Below the pieces are notes generated by a model. The model did not search any database, had not been told where the DNA came from, and worked only from the letters and a program-made list of their open reading frames with translations. A stretch of DNA of 64,000 nucleotides, taken from NCBI RefSeq assembly GCF_024213195.1, contig NZ_JANAVF010000001.1, forward strand, positions 248,001 to 312,000, read 5' to 3'. The stretch comes from Streptomyces sp. TBY4 (lineage in GTDB: Bacteria > Actinomycetota > Actinomycetes > Streptomycetales > Streptomycetaceae). Both the position numbers and the translations under genes were made by a program. This document shows, piece by piece, positions 26,927 through 36,130 of this stretch. Positions within the stretch are counted from its first letter, which is position 1. The number at the start of each line of letters is the position of its first letter.

Positions 26927-28239
26927 CCACGATCCGACTCCCGACGGGAACGACCCCGCCGGGCTCCGTGCTCGGAGCCGCGCCGGACGCGGCGGAGGAC
27001 GCCGCCGCGTACCTCGCCACCGGTGGCTACGCCAACGCCACCGGCCCCGGCGAACTGCTGCGCCACCTCGCCGCATCCGGTCTGCGCGGGCGCGGCGGGG
27101 CCGGCTTCCCGGTCGCCGTCAAACTGCGTGCCGTCCGCGAGCGCGGCGGCCACCCGGTGGTGGTGGCCAACGGCGAGGAGGGCGAGCCCGGTTCGGTCAA
27201 GGACCGCTGGCTGCTGCGGGCCAGGCCCCATCTGGTCCTCGACGGCCTCGCCCGCGCCGCCGCGGTCACCGGCGCCGTACGCGGCTACGTGTACCTCTCC
27301 GACCCGGTGGCCGCCGACCGCGTCCGCCGCGCCCTCGCCGAACGGGAACCGTCCCTGTCCGTCGAGGTCGTCGAGACCGCCCACACCTACGTCGCCGGGG
27401 AGGAGAGCGCGGTGGTCCGCCGGATCGACGGCGGGCCGGCCCTGCCCACCGCCAAACCGCCCCGCCCCTTCGAGCGCGGGGTCGGCGGCGCACCGACCCT
27501 GGTCTCCAACGTCGAGACGCTGGCCCGCATCGCCCTCACCGCCGCCCGCCCCGGCCTGCGCCGGACGATCGCCCGCTCCACCCTGGTGACGCTGTCCGGC
27601 GGCAGCGCGGCTCCCCTCCTCACCGAGGTCCCCTACGGAGTCCCCCTGCGCACCCTGGCCGCCGCGCTCGGGGTGCCGGACCCGGCCGGGGCCCTGATGG
27701 GCGGACTGTTCGGCGGACTCGTCGACGCCCGCGCCCTGGACCTCCCCCTGGAACCGGACGCGCTCGCCGCCGCCGGCACGGCACTGGGCTGCGGGGCGAT
27801 CCGCTTCCTCGCCGCCGGAGCCTGCCCGGTGGGCGCCGCCGCCGACGCCGTCGGCCACCTCGCGGCGGAGAGCGCACGGCAGTGCGGGGTCTGCGTCTCG
27901 GGCACCGCCGCCGTCCGCGACGCCGTCCACGCCCTCGCCGCGGGCACCGCCGCGCCCGACACCCCCGACCGGCTGGAGCGGTGGTCGCTGGGACTGCGCG
28001 GGCGCGGCGCGTGCGGACTGCTCGACGCTGCCGCGGGCATCGCCGGCAGCCTGCTCGGCGCCTTCCCCGGACTCGTCCGGTCCCACCTGCGGGAGCCCTG
28101 CCCGGTCTGCGCCGCCGCCCCGCCCGGGGCCGGCCCCGGCCACCGCCTCACCGTGGCCGTCCCGGAGGTCGCCGGCCCGGCCGTGGACCACGTACCCGTA
28201 CCACCGCTCCGCCTGCCCGTGCTGAAAGGAACACCGTGA
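26923..28239 (+). CDS. NuoF-like NADH-binding flavoprotein
   Basis: 438 residues resembling the NADH/FMN subunit of complex I (NuoF), but stand-alone. The glycine loop GLRGRGGAGFP and the FMN/NADH segment NGEEGEPGSVKDR are present. In the FeS-binding end the usual CGxCxPC is altered: Cys321-Gly-Val-Cys324 is followed by VSG, so the third Cys is missing; Cys364 matches the fourth ligand, and an extra CPVC sits at 393-396. It overlaps the ferredoxin start (GTGA). I infer an NADH:ferredoxin reductase for the divergent Rieske oxygenase or for the acyl-CoA dehydrogenases. Confidence 0.8.
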   Translation: MTTIRLPTGTTPPGSVLGAAPDAAEDAAAYLATGGYANATGPGELLRHLAASGLRGRGGAGFPVAVKLRAVRERGGHPVVVANGEEGEPGSVKDRWLLRARPHLVLDGLARAAAVTGAVRGYVYLSDPVAADRVRRALAEREPSLSVEVVETAHTYVAGEESAVVRRIDGGPALPTAKPPRPFERGVGGAPTLVSNVETLARIALTAARPGLRRTIARSTLVTLSGGSAAPLLTEVPYGVPLRTLAAALGVPDPAGALMGGLFGGLVDARALDLPLEPDALAAAGTALGCGAIRFLAAGACPVGAAADAVGHLAAESARQCGVCVSGTAAVRDAVHALAAGTAAPDTPDRLERWSLGLRGRGACGLLDAAAGIAGSLLGAFPGLVRSHLREPCPVCAAAPPGAGPGHRLTVAVPEVAGPAVDHVPVPPLRLPVLKGTP

Positions 28240-28427
28240 AACTCCTGCTGGATTCCACCCGCTGCCAGGGCTACGGACTGTGCCAGGAACACGCACCCGA
28301 CCTGGTCGAACTCGACGAGTGGGGCTATGCGAAGGTCATCGCCGTCGCCGTCCCGACCGGCGCCGAGGAAGCGGCGCGCGCCTGCGCCGCGAGCTGCCCC
28401 AACTCTGCGCTCCGAGTGGAGAACTGA
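28236..28427 (+). CDS. 3Fe-4S-type ferredoxin
   Basis: 63 residues. The cluster ligands are in CQGYGLC (C-x5-C) and the C-terminal CAASCP, the pattern of actinobacterial ferredoxins that serve P450s and other oxygenases. GTG at 28236 overlaps the NuoF-like stop. With that protein it makes a two-part electron supply. The likely acceptor is the Rieske oxygenase encoded divergently, since no other oxygenase is in this regulon. Confidence 0.85.
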   Translation: MKLLLDSTRCQGYGLCQEHAPDLVELDEWGYAKVIAVAVPTGAEEAARACAASCPNSALRVEN

Positions 28428-28428
28428 C

Positions 28429-30543
28429 ATGGGACGCGATCTGACGGCACTCTTCGACCCGCGCTCGGTCGCCGTGGTCGGCGCCAGCGACGACCCGGCG
28501 AAGTACGGCCACGCGGTGGCCTCCCAGGCGCTCCGCGCCGAGGGCCGGCGCCCGGTGCACCTGGTGAACCGGCGCGGCGGCACCGTACTCGGCAGACCCG
28601 CGGCCCCGTCCCTCGCCGCGATCGGCGAGCCCGTCGAGCTGGTGGTGATCTCCGTCCCCGGCAGCGGCTTCGAGGCCGCCGTGGAAGACGCCCTGGCCTG
28701 CGGGGCGAAGGCGATCGTCGGCATCACCGCCGGCTTCGCCGAGGCCGGCCCGGAGGGAGCCGCCCGCCAGCGCGCGGTCGTCGCCCGGGTCCGGGAGGCC
28801 GGAGCCGTGCTCGTCGGGCCCAACTGCCTGGGCATCGCCGACAACACGACCGAGCTGTACCTCGCCTCGGACCGTTTCGCACCCGGTGGCACCGCCCTGC
28901 TGAGCCAGAGCGGCAACCTCGCCCTCGAACTCCAACTGCGGGGCGCTCCGCACGGCCTGGGCTTCTCCCGGTTCGTCTCCCTCGGCAACCAGGCCGACGT
29001 CACCCTCGTGGACCTCGTCGAGGACTGCGCCCGGCACGAGGCCACCACGGCGATCGCCGTCTACGCCGAGGACTTCGGCGACGGCAGGGCCTTCGCCCGG
29101 GCCGCCGCCGCGGCGGGCAAGCCGGTGGTGCTGCTCACCGCCGGGCGCGGCTCCGCTTCCGCCCGCAGCGCCATGTCGCACACCGGGGCGCTCACCACCC
29201 CGGCCGGTGTCGTGGCCGCCGCCTGCCGTGACGCGGGGGTGGAACTCGTGCGCACGCCCAGGGAGATGACCGTCGTCCTGGCCGCCGTGAGCAGCCGCTC
29301 CGGGCCCCGTACGGGAGGACGCCGGACCGCGGTCTTCACCGACGGCGGCGGCCACGGGGCGATCGCGGCCGACGCCGCCGAGGACGCCGGGCTCGAGGTG
29401 CCGGAGCTCGCCGCCGCGACCCAGGACCGGCTGCGGTCCGTGCTGTGGGCGCAGTCCGCGACCGGCAATCCGGTCGACCTGGCGGGGATGGGCGAGCAGC
29501 AGCCCCTCTCCTACTCCGACACGGTCCGGGAACTCCTGGCCGCCGAGGAGGTCGACGCGGTCCTGATGACGGGCTACTTCGGCGGGTACGCCGCCTCCGA
29601 GGGCGGCCTGGGCGGCGGCGGGCAGGCGGGCGGCTCCGTGCTCGCGGAGGGGGAGACCCGGGCCGCCGAGAAGATCGTCGCCCACCTCGCCGAATCACCG
29701 AAGCCCCTGGTGGTGCAGTCGATGTATCCCGGGTCGCCGAGCTGCCGGGTGCTGGCCGAGGCGGGGATACCGGTGTTCGCCGCCACCGAGGACGCCGCCC
29801 GCGCGCTGGCCGCGATGACCGGCCGGCCGACGGGCTCGGCACCAAAGCTGCCCGGGATCCCCGAAGCCCCTGAAACCCCCGCGATCCCCGAGCTGCCCGC
29901 CGCCGCCCCGCCCCTGCGGGACCCGGGGTACCACCGGGTGCGCGCCCTGCTCGGCGCCGCCGGCGTGCCCTTCCCCGAGGCCCGTGAGGTCACCGACGAG
30001 GCCGGAGTACTGGCCGCGGCCTCCGAGTTCGAGGGCCCGTACGTCCTGAAGGCCCTGCACCTCCTGCACAAGTCCGACGCGGGCGGTGTGGCGCTGGGTC
30101 TGGCCGACCGGGAGGCGCTCCTCGCCGCCTACCGGGACATGCGGGCCCGGCTCGGCGCCGGCTCGTACTCGGTAGAGGCGATGGCGGACCTCTCCGACGG
30201 CATCGAGCTGATCGTGGGCGTGAACCACGACCCCCGCTTCGGGCCGGTGGCCATGGTCGGGCTCGGCGGGGTCCTCACCGAGACCCTGCGCGACGTGGCC
30301 TTCGCACTGGCGCCCGTACCGGCGCGGCAGGCAGAGGAGCTGCTGCGGGGGCTGCGGACCGCCGCCCTGCTCACGGGTGTCCGCGGCCGGCCCGCCGTCG
30401 ACGTGGCCGCCGCGGCCGCCGTGATCGAACGCATCACGACGGTGGCGGCCGCGCATCCGGAGATCGCCGAGCTGGAGGTCAACCCGCTGCTGGTCCGCCC
30501 GGACGGCGCCCTGGCCCTGGACGCGCGGGCCGTCCTGGGCTGA
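28429..30543 (+). CDS. ADP-forming acyl-CoA ligase
   Basis: 704 residues, fused alpha and beta domains of the NDP-forming acetyl-CoA synthetase family, which couples acid + CoA + ATP to acyl-CoA + ADP + Pi. The N-terminal CoA-binding Rossmann domain starts DPRSVAVVGASDDPAKYG. The phospho-His is in AMSHTGAL. The C-terminal ATP-grasp domain begins near residue 505 and includes PYVLKALHLLHKSDAGGV. A Pro/Glu/Ala linker joins the halves. Its place between the ferredoxin and acyl-CoA dehydrogenases suggests that it activates the acid made by the aldehyde dehydrogenase. Confidence 0.88.
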   Translation: MGRDLTALFDPRSVAVVGASDDPAKYGHAVASQALRAEGRRPVHLVNRRGGTVLGRPAAPSLAAIGEPVELVVISVPGSGFEAAVEDALACGAKAIVGITAGFAEAGPEGAARQRAVVARVREAGAVLVGPNCLGIADNTTELYLASDRFAPGGTALLSQSGNLALELQLRGAPHGLGFSRFVSLGNQADVTLVDLVEDCARHEATTAIAVYAEDFGDGRAFARAAAAAGKPVVLLTAGRGSASARSAMSHTGALTTPAGVVAAACRDAGVELVRTPREMTVVLAAVSSRSGPRTGGRRTAVFTDGGGHGAIAADAAEDAGLEVPELAAATQDRLRSVLWAQSATGNPVDLAGMGEQQPLSYSDTVRELLAAEEVDAVLMTGYFGGYAASEGGLGGGGQAGGSVLAEGETRAAEKIVAHLAESPKPLVVQSMYPGSPSCRVLAEAGIPVFAATEDAARALAAMTGRPTGSAPKLPGIPEAPETPAIPELPAAAPPLRDPGYHRVRALLGAAGVPFPEAREVTDEAGVLAAASEFEGPYVLKALHLLHKSDAGGVALGLADREALLAAYRDMRARLGAGSYSVEAMADLSDGIELIVGVNHDPRFGPVAMVGLGGVLTETLRDVAFALAPVPARQAEELLRGLRTAALLTGVRGRPAVDVAAAAAVIERITTVAAAHPEIAELEVNPLLVRPDGALALDARAVLG

Positions 30544-30596
30544 CCCCTTCGCGCCCTCGCCCACCTCAAGATCCCCTCTCTTCCACGGAGCGACCC

Positions 30597-31772
30597 ATGG
30601 ACTTCCGCTACACGCCCGAGCAGGCCGACCTCAAGGCCCGCGCCGCCGCCTACGCACACCTCCTGATGGGGTACGAGGAGCAGTCCGAGGAGGCGGGAGG
30701 CCCGCTGCCCGCCGAGACGGTCCGCGAACTGACCCGGGCCGCCATGGACGCCGGGGTCTACGCGATCAACATGCCCGCCGCCTGGGGCGGCGCCGGCCTG
30801 TCCCTGCTGGACCAGGTCATCGTCGAGGAGGAGTTCGGCAAGGTCACCAACTGCCTCTGGGACATCCCCTGGCGGCCCGCGAACGTCCTGGCCCACGGCA
30901 CCGAGGCGCAGCGCGAGAAGTACCTCCTGCCCGTCATCCGGGGCGAGCGGTTCGACGCCTTCGCGGTCACCGAGCCCGGTGCGGGCTCGGACCCCGGCTC
31001 GTGCACGAGCACGGCGACCCGTACGGAGGGCGGCTGGCTCCTCAACGGCGAGAAGTGGTTCGTGACCTGCGGTGACATCGCCGACTTCCTGCTGGTGCAG
31101 GCCGATGCGGGCCCGGAGCGGGCCGCGACCCTGTTCTTCGTGGACAGGGCGGCGCCGGGCGTCGAGATGACGCGGGTTCCGCGGTTCATGCACTCCGCGG
31201 TGAACGGGCACCCCGAGTTCACCTTCACCGATGTCTTCGTCGCCGACGAGGACGTGCTCGGAGGGATCGGCAACGGCTACGAGCTGACGAAGGAGTGGTT
31301 CACCGACGAGCGGCTGATGATCGCCGCCCGGACCGTCGGGGCGGCGGAGCGGGCCCTGGAACTCGCCCGCGACTGGGCGGTCCGGCGCCGCCAGTTCGGC
31401 TCCCCCATCGCCGACTTCCAGCTCATCCAGGGCATGCTCGCCGACTGCGCCGTGGACATCGCCGTCAACCGCGCCTACACCCACCAGGTCGCCTGGGAGG
31501 CCGACCAGCCGCACACCGACCCCAAGACCCTGCACGCCAAGGCCTCGACGGCGAAGCTCGCCGCGAGCGAGGCCGCGGGGCGGGTCATCGACCGGTGCGT
31601 GCAGATCTTCGGGGGCCGCGGCTACGACCGCTCGTACCCCGTCGAGCGGATGTACCGCGAACTGCGCGTCGACCGCATCTGGGAGGGCACCTCCGAGATC
31701 CAGCGGCTGATCATCGCCAACGAGCTGATCAAGCGGGGTACGCGGGCACTCGCGCTGCCCGGCCACTCCTGA
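30597..31772 (+). CDS. Acyl-CoA dehydrogenase, first copy
   Basis: 391 residues, FAD-dependent acyl-CoA dehydrogenase. FAD-binding segments AFAVTEPGAGSDP and WFVTCGD are present and the catalytic base is the Glu of WEGTSEIQRL near residue 366, as in medium-chain enzymes. It introduces the alpha-beta double bond into a CoA ester. It lies 53 nt after the ligase and is a tandem paralogue of the next gene. Substrate chain length cannot be predicted. Confidence 0.9.
   Translation: MDFRYTPEQADLKARAAAYAHLLMGYEEQSEEAGGPLPAETVRELTRAAMDAGVYAINMPAAWGGAGLSLLDQVIVEEEFGKVTNCLWDIPWRPANVLAHGTEAQREKYLLPVIRGERFDAFAVTEPGAGSDPGSCTSTATRTEGGWLLNGEKWFVTCGDIADFLLVQADAGPERAATLFFVDRAAPGVEMTRVPRFMHSAVNGHPEFTFTDVFVADEDVLGGIGNGYELTKEWFTDERLMIAARTVGAAERALELARDWAVRRRQFGSPIADFQLIQGMLADCAVDIAVNRAYTHQVAWEADQPHTDPKTLHAKASTAKLAASEAAGRVIDRCVQIFGGRGYDRSYPVERMYRELRVDRIWEGTSEIQRLIIANELIKRGTRALALPGHS
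31386..31505 (+). repeat. 120-bp segment identical to 32623-32742
   Basis: These 120 bases in the first acyl-CoA dehydrogenase match 32623-32742 in the second gene base for base. Flanking sequence diverges, with many silent and replacement differences. Confidence 0.95.
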
Positions 31773-31833
31773 CGGGCCCCGTCCCCGAAAACCCGCCCCA
31801 CCCCATCCCCACGATCACGAGGACGAACACGAC

Positions 31834-33009
31834 ATGGACTTCCGCCTCACCGCCCGCCAGGAAGAACTCCGCGACGCGGCACGCTCCCTCACCGGGTTCA
31901 TCATGAAGTACGAGCTCGACTGCGAGGAGAACAACGGCCTCCCCCCGCACGCCCACACCGAGATCCGCGACGCCGTCCTCGACAGCGGCCTCCAGGCCGT
32001 CAACATGCCCACGGAGTGGGGCGGCGCCGGCCTGAGCATCCTGGAGCAGGTCACCGTCCAGGCCGAGCTCGGGCGGCTCACCGGCGCCCTGTGGGACATG
32101 GTGTGGCGTCCGGCCAACGCCCTGTCCTTCTGCACCCCGGAGCAGCGCGAGCGGTACCTCGTCCCGGTGATCCGGGGACAGCGCCGCGACTGCTACGCGG
32201 TGAGCGAGCCCGAGGCCGGCTCCGACCCGCAGAGCCTGCGGACCACGGCCACGCGCACCGTGGACGGCGGCTGGGTGCTGAACGGCGAGAAGTGGTTCGT
32301 CACCGTCGGCGACCACGCGGACTTCATGATCGTGCTCGCGGCCGCCGGGGAGGAGGGGGCACCGACCCTGTTCCTGGTCGACAAGGACACCCCGGGCATC
32401 GAGATGACCCGCGTGCCCCGCTGGATGCACACCTTCGTCTACGAGCACCCCGAGTTCACCTTCACCGACGTCCGCCTGCCGGCGGACTCCGTGCTCGGGG
32501 AGGTGGGCAACGGCTACGACATCACCCGCTCCTGGTTCACCGAGGAACGGCTGATGATCGCCGCGCGCACGATCGGAGCGGCGGAGCGGGCCCTCGAACT
32601 CGCCCGCGACTGGGCCGTCGAACGCCGCCAGTTCGGCTCCCCCATCGCCGACTTCCAGCTCATCCAGGGCATGCTCGCCGACTGCGCCGTGGACATCGCC
32701 GTCAACCGCGCCTACACCCACCAGGTCGCCTGGGAGGCCGACGAGGGCTCCCTCGACCGCAAGACGCTGCACGCGAAGGCCGCCATCGCCAAGCTGTCGG
32801 CGAGCGAGGCCTCCGGCCGGGTCATCGACCGCTGCCTGCAGATCTTCGGCGGCCGCGGCTACGACCGCTCGTACCCCGTCGAGCGGCTCTACCGCGAACT
32901 GCGCGTGGACCGCATCTGGGAGGGCACCTCCGAGATCCAGCGCCTCATCGTCGCGGGCGAACTCGTCAAGCGCGGTACGGGAGTGCTGCAGATGCCGTCC
33001 TCGGTGTGA
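31834..33009 (+). CDS. Acyl-CoA dehydrogenase, second copy
   Basis: 391 residues, the same length as its upstream paralogue. It has the FAD loop YAVSEPEAGSDP, the WFVTVGDHADF segment, and the catalytic Glu in WEGTSEIQRL. The two copies differ most in the N-terminal substrate-facing half and are identical through one 120-bp stretch, consistent with gene conversion. Two copies may form a heterotetramer, as described for some actinobacterial FadE pairs, or accept different acyl groups. Confidence 0.9.
   Translation: MDFRLTARQEELRDAARSLTGFIMKYELDCEENNGLPPHAHTEIRDAVLDSGLQAVNMPTEWGGAGLSILEQVTVQAELGRLTGALWDMVWRPANALSFCTPEQRERYLVPVIRGQRRDCYAVSEPEAGSDPQSLRTTATRTVDGGWVLNGEKWFVTVGDHADFMIVLAAAGEEGAPTLFLVDKDTPGIEMTRVPRWMHTFVYEHPEFTFTDVRLPADSVLGEVGNGYDITRSWFTEERLMIAARTIGAAERALELARDWAVERRQFGSPIADFQLIQGMLADCAVDIAVNRAYTHQVAWEADEGSLDRKTLHAKAAIAKLSASEASGRVIDRCLQIFGGRGYDRSYPVERLYRELRVDRIWEGTSEIQRLIVAGELVKRGTGVLQMPSSV
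32623..32742 (+). repeat. 120-bp segment identical to 31386-31505
   Basis: This is the second copy of the identical block shared by the tandem acyl-CoA dehydrogenases; both copies lie at the same place in the protein. Confidence 0.95.
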
Positions 33010-33076
33010 CCCGACCGCCGCCGCGTCCCGTCCGTACGAGAACCGTACGGACGGGGCCGAACACGAAGGAGAACCG

Positions 33077-33937
33077 ATGACCGATGTCGAACGCGTCGGG
33101 ATCGTGGGGTGCGGTCTGATGGGCTCCGGGATCGCCGAGGTCTGCGCCCGCGCCGGGCGGGACGTGGTGGTGGCGGAGACGAGCCGGAGCGCCGCGGACG
33201 CCGGCCTGGAGCGGATCGTCCGCTCCCTGGCCCGCGCCGCGGCCGCCGGAAAGCTGACCGACGCCGAACGGGACGCGGCGGCGGGCCGGATCTCCCTGAC
33301 CACGGACATGGACCGGATGGCCGACCGGGACCTCGTCGTCGAAGCGGTGGCCGAGGACGAATCGGCGAAGCTGGCGGTCTTCGCCCGGCTCGACCGGATC
33401 GTCGAACGCCGGGACGCGGTCCTCGCGACGAACACCTCCTCCATCCCGGTCATCCGGCTGGCGGCGGCCACGTCGCGGCCTGAGCAGGTCGTCGGCCTCC
33501 ACTTCTTCAACCCCGTCCCGGTGCTTCCGCTGGTGGAGCTGGTGCCCTCCCTGCTGACCTCCGAGGAGACCGTCCGCCGGGCGCGGGAGTTCGCCTCGGA
33601 CGCGCTGGGCAAGCAGGTCGTACGCGCCGAGGACCGGGCCGGCTTCGTGGTGAACGCGCTCCTCGTTCCGTACCTGCTGGCCGCCGTACGGATGGCCCAG
33701 TCGCGGACCGCCTCGGCCGCGGACATCGACCGGGGCATGACCCTGGGGTGTTCGCACCCGCTCGGGCCGCTGGCCCTGGCCGACCTCATCGGGCTGGACA
33801 CCGTCCAGGCGATCGCCCGCTCGATGTACGCGGAGTACCGGGAACCGCTGTACGCACCACCGCCCCTGCTGGCCCGGATGGTGGACGCGGGGCTGCTCGG
33901 CCGCAAGACCGGCCGGGGCTTCCACACCTATTCCTGA
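33077..33937 (+). CDS. 3-hydroxyacyl-CoA dehydrogenase
   Basis: 286 residues, the 3-hydroxybutyryl-CoA dehydrogenase type. The NAD fold is VGIVGCGLMGSGIAE; the catalytic His-Glu region is VGLHFFNPVPVLPLVE; the C-terminal dimer domain contains DRAGFVVNALLVPYL. It oxidises a 3-hydroxyacyl-CoA to the 3-keto form after the dehydrogenase step. No enoyl-CoA hydratase or thiolase lies in the window, so those steps must be supplied by other loci. Confidence 0.92.
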   Translation: MTDVERVGIVGCGLMGSGIAEVCARAGRDVVVAETSRSAADAGLERIVRSLARAAAAGKLTDAERDAAAGRISLTTDMDRMADRDLVVEAVAEDESAKLAVFARLDRIVERRDAVLATNTSSIPVIRLAAATSRPEQVVGLHFFNPVPVLPLVELVPSLLTSEETVRRAREFASDALGKQVVRAEDRAGFVVNALLVPYLLAAVRMAQSRTASAADIDRGMTLGCSHPLGPLALADLIGLDTVQAIARSMYAEYREPLYAPPPLLARMVDAGLLGRKTGRGFHTYS

Positions 33938-34082
33938 GCCGCATTCCGGACCGGGGTCCCCGGCGCGACCGAACTCCGGACGTCCCATGCGCGAGGATGG
34001 GGGTCCGGCGGGCGGGGCCGCCGGGGCCCTTCCACCCACCCACGCACCCGTCCGACGGGTGCCGACACGGGGAGCAGCCCAC

Positions 34083-34715
34083 GTGACCAAGGCCGAACAG
34101 GCACTCGAAACGCGCGAGCGCATCCTCACGGCCGCGTGCGAAGTGATCGCCGACATCGGTTTCGAGCACGTCAGCATGCGCAAGGTCGCCGAGGCCGCCG
34201 GGGTCTCCAAGGCCCTGCTCCACTACCACTTCGACACCCGCGAGAAGCTCTTCGCCGAGGCGATGACGCACTCCTTCGCCAAGACCGGCACGGACACCGG
34301 CAGCGAGGACGACGCGCTGCCGGCCACCGTCGTCCTGGCCCGGATCGTACGGAGCATGCTGCCCACGGACGCGGAGCTCCGTCAGGACTGGAAGCTCTGG
34401 CAGGAGCTGTGGGTACGTGCTCTGCGCGACAGCACGGCCCGGCACCTCGCCGTCGACCTGTACGACCAACTGCACGCGTGGGTCACCGGAGTCGTGGAAC
34501 GGGGCATCGCGTCGGGAGAGTTCACCGACTGCGACGTCGCCGAGGTCGGCAGGCTGGTGCTGGCCCTGTGCGACGGCCTCGGCAACCGCCTGATGCTGGA
34601 GGACCCCCGGCTCGACCTCGCCACGGCCCAGTCGACGATCTGGCGGGCGATCGCGCCGGCCCTCGGGATCGCCCCCGAGTTCCCCGAGGTCGCCCCGGGG
34701 GTGCCGGCGCTCTGA
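34083..34715 (+). CDS. TetR-family repressor (BetI-like)
   Basis: 210 residues from GTG at 34083. The N-terminal helix-turn-helix is MRKVAEAAGVSKALLHYHFDTRE. The C-terminal ligand domain includes WKLWQELWVRALRD, typical of BetI-type TetR proteins that sense choline, polyamines or related ligands. It is the last gene of the catabolic operon, and the 18-bp palindrome in the promoter at 26211 is its likely operator. It is convergent with the sensor kinase, 11 nt away. Confidence 0.87.
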   Translation: MTKAEQALETRERILTAACEVIADIGFEHVSMRKVAEAAGVSKALLHYHFDTREKLFAEAMTHSFAKTGTDTGSEDDALPATVVLARIVRSMLPTDAELRQDWKLWQELWVRALRDSTARHLAVDLYDQLHAWVTGVVERGIASGEFTDCDVAEVGRLVLALCDGLGNRLMLEDPRLDLATAQSTIWRAIAPALGIAPEFPEVAPGVPAL

Positions 34716-34726
34716 GAGCGCGGCCC

Positions 34727-36130
34727 TCACCGGGTGCGCGGCCATCCCGTACGCCGTCGGGAGGCACGCGGCCCGCGCCGGGACGGCTGGGGCGCCGCCA
34801 GACCGAAGACCACGGTGATGCGGGCGCCGCCCCGGGGCCCGCGGCCGATGCGCACCGAGCCGCCGGTGACGGACCCGGCCCTGCGGGCGATGTCGAGGCC
34901 GAGGCCCGAGGAGCCGGTGCTGCTTCCGCGGGAGAGGGCCTGGTCCGGTTCGGGGATGCCCGGACCGGCGTCCTCCACGACCAGTTCCACGGCCTGGGCG
35001 GTCCGGGCGACCCGCACCGCGAAGGGGGTACCGGGCGGGGTGTGGCGGAAGACGTTGCCGATGAGCGCGTCCACCACGGCGGCGACGTCGTCCTCGGAGA
35101 GGCCGACGGCCGCGGGCTCCTGGGTGAGGTCGAGGGAGCAGGGACGGTTCTGCTGCTCCGCCAGGACCGCCCAGAAAGCGGTCCGGCTGCGCACGACGTC
35201 CGCCGCCTCGCAGCGCGGCCCGTCCGCTCCCGGAGGCGCGGCCCGGTGCGCCGTACCGGCTTCCGGTTCGAGCATGCCCTGCCCCATCGGTCCCACGGCG
35301 AGCGGGGTGCGGGCCGCGGTGATGATGGCCCGGAGTTCCGTTTCCAGGGCGCACACGGCGGCCTCGACCCTGGCCGACTCCGGTGAGCCGGCCATGCGTT
35401 CCGTGGCCAGGTGCAGGGCCGTCAGCGGGGTGCGCAGCCGGTGGGACAGGTCGGCGACCAGTTCGCGTTCGACGGCGAGCAGTTCGGTCATCCGGTGGGC
35501 CATGGTGTTGAAGGCGATGCCCGCCTCGCGCAGTTCCCTGGGGCCCATGGGGTCCACGCGGGCGTCCAGATTGCCCTGGCCCAGGGCCTGGGAGGCGCGG
35601 GCGAGCCGCTTGGAGGACCTGACGACCTTGGCGCCGAGGCGGTCGGCGACCAGGACGGAACCGCAGACCAGTCCGACGGCGAGGAGGGCCATGACCGTCC
35701 AGGAGGCCGTGACCCCGCGGGTCAGCTCCTGTTCGGGGACGAAGTTCTCGATGACGGCGACCTGGTCGACGGGCAGGACCACCGGCTGCAGGCAGATCCA
35801 GCCGCCGGGAACCCGTTCGGATATGGACTCCCGCCCCTGCTGGGCCCGTTCGAGCAGGGCCGCGGGGGCGCGGGACGAGCCGAGGGCCGGGGCGTCCGGC
35901 AGGTGGAGGACCACGTAATCGGACTCGTCCAGACTGGCCGCGGATTCCCGCAGGGCGGACGGATCCGTGGTCAGGGTCAGTACGGGGGCCAGGGCGGCGG
36001 CCCGCTGCTCGGCCGCGGTGATGCTCTGCTCCTTGACGAGCGACATCACCAGGGCGGCCAGCGGTATGAGGAAGGAGAGGGCGACCATGGAGGTGACGGC
36101 GAGCGCCACTCCGGCCAGGGAGCGTCTCAC
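34727..36130 (-). CDS. OmpR-type sensor histidine kinase
   Basis: 467 residues. A first membrane helix (about 8-33), an extracellular domain of about 110 residues containing a single Cys (GGWICLQPV), a second helix, a HAMP linker, the HisKA motif VADLSHRLRTPLTAL, and a HATPase domain (VEDAGPGIPEPD, GLGLDIARRAG). The C-terminus is an Arg-rich tail. The ATG overlaps the stop of the regulator. Its signal is unknown; the neighbouring thiol-reduction genes suggest envelope or redox stress. Confidence 0.9.
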   Translation of the reverse strand: MRRSLAGVALAVTSMVALSFLIPLAALVMSLVKEQSITAAEQRAAALAPVLTLTTDPSALRESAASLDESDYVVLHLPDAPALGSSRAPAALLERAQQGRESISERVPGGWICLQPVVLPVDQVAVIENFVPEQELTRGVTASWTVMALLAVGLVCGSVLVADRLGAKVVRSSKRLARASQALGQGNLDARVDPMGPRELREAGIAFNTMAHRMTELLAVERELVADLSHRLRTPLTALHLATERMAGSPESARVEAAVCALETELRAIITAARTPLAVGPMGQGMLEPEAGTAHRAAPPGADGPRCEAADVVRSRTAFWAVLAEQQNRPCSLDLTQEPAAVGLSEDDVAAVVDALIGNVFRHTPPGTPFAVRVARTAQAVELVVEDAGPGIPEPDQALSRGSSTGSSGLGLDIARRAGSVTGGSVRIGRGPRGGARITVVFGLAAPQPSRRGPRASRRRTGWPRTR

